Shown one piece after another: positions 4,365 through 7,887 of a DNA stretch of 7,887 nt. The stretch comes from Candidatus Doudnabacteria bacterium (GTDB taxonomy: Bacteria > Patescibacteriota > Doudnabacteria > UBA920 > 2-01-FULL-50-11), in contig JACQJK010000082.1 in the NCBI GenBank assembly GCA_016205055.1, positions 1 to 7,887 of the forward strand, read 5' to 3'. The position numbers and the translations under genes are program-made. Position 1 is the first letter of the stretch. Each line of letters begins with the position of its first letter. The notes under the pieces were generated by a model, which was not told the DNA's origin, did not search any database, and was given only the letters and a program-made list of their open reading frames with translations.

Positions 4365-5675
4365 TCAGGTGGGAAGTTTTTTGTTTTCCTCGTTTGGTTT
4401 TATATTTTCTGCTAGAAGCGCTGCGGGAATAATGGATAAAAAGAACCAAAAGCTCAAAGCAAGGTCGTTTTTGAAAAACGGGGCATCGACGAGCCCGTGC
4501 ACAAAGATGTTCACTAGGCCGGCCAGGGCCGCGAGGATTAACGGACGCGAAGAAACGCGCGTTGTGAACATTCCCGCGGCCGTTTTGAAGTTCCAAAGAA
4601 AAACGCCCAGAATAGCCAGCAATCCCAGCAAGCCGGTCTCGACCCAGAAATTAAGGAAAAAGTTGTGGGGGTAATTTAGAATTTCGTCTTGGTTAGTTGT
4701 TCGGAGTGCGCCATACCATTCTCGAAAGCCGGTTAGTCCGGTGCCCAGGACCGGTTGAATTTTGATTATTTCCCAGGCGCCAGCCCAGAGTTTTAAACGC
4801 TCCTGTCCCGCAGGATCTTCGCCGCGCAAGGCCGGCAGAACCCGTTCTTGGAAGGTCGGAATCATTAAACTGCCCACAACCGCGGCTGCCATCAAGACAA
4901 GCAGTGTTTTTTTTAGTTTCGTAAAAGGCAATAAAAATGCGGTCGCGGCCGTATAGCCAAGCCAGCCGCCGCGGGAAAAAGTCAGGACCAACAAGCCGAT
5001 CCCAAGAGATAATACAAAAATAATAATTTTCTTATGGCGCTCTACTAAGTGGTCCTGGGGTTTGATGACCAAAAGCGCGGTAAGAGCAGCAAGCACCGGC
5101 CCAATAAGCAAGGAAACAGCATTCGGGTAGCTAAACAATGATACTACCCGCCTGGGCTCTGCCCCGGGCCCCCACCATGAAGGCGGAAGGGCAAAGAGGG
5201 TTAAGTATTGGAAGAATCCGAAGATGGCCAAATATCCAACGAGCGCCCCTAAACACAGGAAGCAACGATAAAGTCGCTCTTTAGTGTTGATCCAGACTAA
5301 AAGCAATACACAGAAGATTAGGGCTTCGAGTATGTACGCCCGGAAAATTCCCAATGCTTTTACAGTGTTGGGAGCAACGAATACTGATAAAAACGCAGCT
5401 GTGGCGAACGCCCCGGCAAGGATAATAAACCATCGCAGCGGAAGGACGATTTTTTTTAATGGTAGCTTTATATTTTTTTTAAGCAACCAAACAGCGGTGA
5501 CGAGGGCGTGTAATAAAATCATCCATTCCAAAAAAGTGGTAGGCAGTCCGAAAAACTGGAAGCGGATTTGATAAGTGGGGAGCAAGAGAAGGATTAAATA
5601 AGTTCCCCAAACCGGGCGGAAAAAGGTGAGGAGGAGGTAAACTACCAGCGAAAGAAAAATTAAAAATCCGTCCAT
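4365..5675 (-). CDS. O-antigen ligase/polymerase family (Wzy_C/WaaL-like) membrane protein
   Basis: Polytopic membrane protein of 436 residues with about ten or more hydrophobic segments, e.g. 4-19, 22-34, 51-64, 80-101, 113-129, 137-160, 186-204, 217-233, 257-272, 345-360, 378-395 and 406-421. The family pattern is visible: 'RVVSLFSYPNAVSLL' (176-190), SRGGWLG (234-240), then a large outside loop with ERLKLWAGAWEII (292-304), 'PVLGTGLTGF' (308-317) and the hallmark YPHNFFLNFWVETGLLG (335-351). H337 corresponds to the conserved loop histidine of WaaL/Wzy-type enzymes. These transfer or polymerise undecaprenyl-linked glycans outside the membrane; members also O-glycosylate proteins, so substrate and exact reaction are unknown. 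It starts 14 nt after the PBP stop codon, which implies one operon. ATG start at 5673-5675; no Shine-Dalgarno. Confidence 0.85.
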   Translation of the reverse strand: MDGFLIFLSLVVYLLLTFFRPVWGTYLILLLLPTYQIRFQFFGLPTTFLEWMILLHALVTAVWLLKKNIKLPLKKIVLPLRWFIILAGAFATAAFLSVFVAPNTVKALGIFRAYILEALIFCVLLLVWINTKERLYRCFLCLGALVGYLAIFGFFQYLTLFALPPSWWGPGAEPRRVVSLFSYPNAVSLLIGPVLAALTALLVIKPQDHLVERHKKIIIFVLSLGIGLLVLTFSRGGWLGYTAATAFLLPFTKLKKTLLVLMAAAVVGSLMIPTFQERVLPALRGEDPAGQERLKLWAGAWEIIKIQPVLGTGLTGFREWYGALRTTNQDEILNYPHNFFLNFWVETGLLGLLAILGVFLWNFKTAAGMFTTRVSSRPLILAALAGLVNIFVHGLVDAPFFKNDLALSFWFFLSIIPAALLAENIKPNEENKKLPT

Positions 5676-5689
5676 TCAGGAGAAAACAG

Positions 5690-7887
5690 CTAGTTGTTGA
5701 GCTGAAAAATAACGCTTCTGGTAATTTCGCCCTTCTGTCCGCTTATAGATTCTGCTTCAGCCCGGATTTCGTGTTCGCCGTCCGTCGTAGCTTGGGAATA
5801 GAAAAACTTCACAGATGCGGAGTCATTACTGAAGATCTCTTTTCCGTCAAAGCGGATAGTAATTTTTTTTATCCCGGAAGCCGAGGAGGCGCCGGCCTCT
5901 ATCACCAAAGGCAAGGAAGTTATCAGTTGTCTTTCCTTGGGTTCAATCATGCCAATATAGATTCCACCGCCACCCGTAGGCGAGTTGTCAGTATCAAGTC
6001 CCAAAGGGTAGTCGTAGCCGTTTTGCTTGGCCCATTCCCGCACCGGATTTTCCCAGTTAGGGTCATCGGGTTTTTCTGAGTGAAAAATTACATAGGTTCT
6101 TTCAATGATGTTTTCCGGAGGCGTGGTTGAATGGGCCGCGGCAAGAGTGTTTTTATCGAGTCTAATTGACACATGAATGTCGTCGTACTCACTCGGCACA
6201 GCAAAACTCGCGAACACCTCTGGTTTTGTTTGGGGAGTATAGGAAGTGGGGAGTTTGCCGGAAAGCGCATCGACAAGCATGTCTCTGATTTCTTCTGGGC
6301 GCTGAAAAGAGAGGACGGGTTTGTTTTCCAAGGCCTTTTTCATAAATTCATTCCAGATTGGAGCTGCCAACACTCCTCCGTCTGCCCCCTCTTTCATGGC
6401 CGAGTTGTCGTTGTTGCCCACCCAAACCCCCGCGGCTAGCTGGGGAGTGTAGCCGATCGTCCAAGCGTCGCGAAATTCCTGTGTCGTGCCGGTCTTGGCG
6501 GCCACGGGGCGGCCCGGCAAAATCAAAAAGTTCCTTGCCCCAAAAATAAAGGTTCGGGCGTTGTTGTCGGATAGGATGGAGTTAACCAGAAAGGCAATTT
6601 GCGGGTCAAGCACTTGTTGTCCGCTTTTCTCTTTGTACTCCTCCACTACCCGACCTTGGCCGTCGGTAATTTTGAGAATGGCAACCGGGGGCTTCCTGAC
6701 CCCGTTGTTGGCAAAAGTGCCAAACGCCGAGGTATGATCGAGCAAGGTCACTTCGCCCCCTCCCAAAACCAAAGAAGGTCCGTAACGCCCCTCTTCCTTT
6801 AAGGTGCTTATACCGAGATCGTGAGCGGTATTGATGGCTTCTTTTACCCCGACCAAAAGGATGGTTTTGACCGCCGGGACGTTCAAAGATCCGGCCAATG
6901 CCTGGCGCATGGAAACCGGACCATAGTTTCGGCCGGTATAGTTTTGTGGGATATAGTCTTCTCCTCCAAAGCTGCCAAAGTTCGTTGTAACGTCCATGAG
7001 CAGACTGGCGGGAGAGTATCCTTTTTTAAACGCCGCGGCATAAACGTAAGGTTTAAATGACGACCCCGGCTGTCGCGGGCGCAGTACAACGTTTACCTGG
7101 CCGTCGTTTTCATTATCGAAAAAGTTTCTGGACCCCACCATGGCCAAGATTTGTCCTGTGACTGGGTCGATGCTGACCAGGGCGGCGTTTTTGGCAGAGA
7201 AATTCTTTTCATTTTTCTCCGCGTTCTGCTTGACTGCGTCTTCGGCGTATTTTTGCAATTGACCGTCCAGTGTGGTAACTACTTGCAAGCCGCCTTCCTG
7301 CAGGGTTTTTTCCCCGAATTTTTGCGCGAGCAAGCCCTGGACATATTGAACAAAATGCGGGGCCTTGATCGCGTTTTTCACCACAGAAAAGTTGACTTTT
7401 TCTTCACTCGCCAATCCCAGCTCTTGCTTGGTAATGAAACCTTGATCGTGCATGAGCTGGAGGACGGTGTTTTTTCTACCCTCGAGTTTATCTCGGTTTG
7501 GTCCCCAGGGAGAGTAGTAAGTGGGAGCTTGGGGCAAGGCGGCTAGGTAGGCCGCTTCCGCCAAAGTTAGGTCTTTTGCGTTTTTGGCAAAGTACGTTTG
7601 GGAGGCGGCCTGGATGCCATAGGCGTTGTTGCCGTAAGGAATTTCGTTTAAGTAGAGTTCCAAGATTTCGTCTTTGGAGAATTTTCGTTCAATCTGGACG
7701 GCAAGGACAACTTCTTTGATTTTTCTGGACCAACTTTTTTCCCGGTTGAGAATTGCGTTGCGGATTAACTGTTGCGTGATTGTGCTTGCTCCCTGGGCTT
7801 TGGAAAGGGTGATCAGGTCAAACAGCGCGGAAGAGAAAATTCTAGAAAAATCAAGCCCCTTGTGCGCGTAAAAATCTTTGTCCTCGA
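5690..7887 (-). CDS. Class A penicillin-binding protein (PBP1A-like), 5' end missing
   Basis: Bifunctional peptidoglycan synthase: a GT51 transglycosylase polymerises lipid II and a transpeptidase crosslinks peptides outside the membrane. The reading frame is open to the right edge, so 731 residues are visible and the cytoplasmic tail, TM helix and start are missing. The visible part opens at the catalytic motif EDKDFYAHKG (Glu at 7883-7885), followed by QGASTITQQL (GASTITQQ at 7769-7792) and ELYLNEIPYGNNAYGIQAAS (7604-7663). Transpeptidase motifs are SSFK (Ser codon 7061-7063), SLN (6881-6889) and KTGTT (KTG at 6488-6496). The last 100 or so residues form a predicted Ig-like beta domain (ITIRFDGKEIFS ... 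DGEHEIRAEA) after a Gly-rich hinge, probably extracytoplasmic. All key catalytic residues in view are intact. It is followed by the ligase-like gene after 14 nt. Confidence 0.95.
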   Translation of the reverse strand, partial: EDKDFYAHKGLDFSRIFSSALFDLITLSKAQGASTITQQLIRNAILNREKSWSRKIKEVVLAVQIERKFSKDEILELYLNEIPYGNNAYGIQAASQTYFAKNAKDLTLAEAAYLAALPQAPTYYSPWGPNRDKLEGRKNTVLQLMHDQGFITKQELGLASEEKVNFSVVKNAIKAPHFVQYVQGLLAQKFGEKTLQEGGLQVVTTLDGQLQKYAEDAVKQNAEKNEKNFSAKNAALVSIDPVTGQILAMVGSRNFFDNENDGQVNVVLRPRQPGSSFKPYVYAAAFKKGYSPASLLMDVTTNFGSFGGEDYIPQNYTGRNYGPVSMRQALAGSLNVPAVKTILLVGVKEAINTAHDLGISTLKEEGRYGPSLVLGGGEVTLLDHTSAFGTFANNGVRKPPVAILKITDGQGRVVEEYKEKSGQQVLDPQIAFLVNSILSDNNARTFIFGARNFLILPGRPVAAKTGTTQEFRDAWTIGYTPQLAAGVWVGNNDNSAMKEGADGGVLAAPIWNEFMKKALENKPVLSFQRPEEIRDMLVDALSGKLPTSYTPQTKPEVFASFAVPSEYDDIHVSIRLDKNTLAAAHSTTPPENIIERTYVIFHSEKPDDPNWENPVREWAKQNGYDYPLGLDTDNSPTGGGGIYIGMIEPKERQLITSLPLVIEAGASSASGIKKITIRFDGKEIFSNDSASVKFFYSQATTDGEHEIRAEAESISGQKGEITRSVIFQLNN

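Noticed and set aside
4315..4674. Open frames of 93 codons (minus) and 101 codons (plus) overlapping the ligase-like gene's 3' end
   Set aside because: Both are out-of-frame shadows of the ligase-like gene, which has clear family motifs and membrane segments.
7151..7546. 131-codon plus-strand open frame antisense to the PBP
   Set aside because: It lies opposite well-conserved PBP coding sequence and shows no recognisable domain.
7661..7663. TTG at 7661-7663 as the start of the PBP
   Set aside because: The frame stays open to the right edge and encodes the conserved transglycosylase motifs, so this codon is an internal leucine.

Overview
The window looks like the replication-origin neighbourhood of a bacterial chromosome, probably from an uncultured Patescibacteria/CPR (Parcubacteria-like) genome. 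That lineage is an inference. It rests on the style of the DnaA N-terminus, compact genes, an apparent lack of Shine-Dalgarno sequences, and an O-antigen-ligase-like gene beside a class A PBP. No rRNA or other phylogenetic marker is present to confirm it.

Layout: (1) 1-262, minus strand: 5' part of dnaN (beta clamp), running off the left edge. (2) 263-558: a long dnaA-dnaN spacer with a perfect 12-bp hairpin just upstream of dnaN and a G-quadruplex motif just downstream of dnaA. (3) 559-1914, minus strand: complete dnaA. (4) 1915-2326: divergent dnaA/rpmH intergenic region with a good sigma70-type dnaA promoter, degenerate DnaA-box-like sites and a remarkable interrupted inverted repeat; it is the best oriC candidate here. 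(5) 2327-4325, plus strand: the conserved cluster rpmH, rnpA, yidD, yidC, jag-like (KH-R3H), tightly packed and partly overlapping. (6) 4365-7887, minus strand: a probable two-gene envelope operon, a class A penicillin-binding protein (5' end beyond the right edge) followed by an O-antigen ligase/polymerase-family membrane protein. It converges on the jag-like gene.

How the genes fit together: DnaA and the beta clamp serve initiation and replication. They lie left of the gap and are transcribed leftwards, while the rpmH cluster is transcribed rightwards. Both sets are therefore co-oriented with forks leaving the gap. The rpmH cluster links ribosome assembly (L34), RNase P (RnpA) and membrane-protein insertion (YidC, YidD, KH-R3H RNA-binding partner). 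The right-hand operon concerns envelope polymer synthesis: peptidoglycan polymerisation and crosslinking, and transfer or polymerisation of surface glycans.

Most genes are ordinary and well conserved. The unusual material is non-coding: the interrupted 25-bp inverted repeat with an embedded dispersed-repeat-like palindrome inside the putative origin, the G-quadruplex motif, and the dnaN leader hairpin. No previously undescribed protein system is visible.
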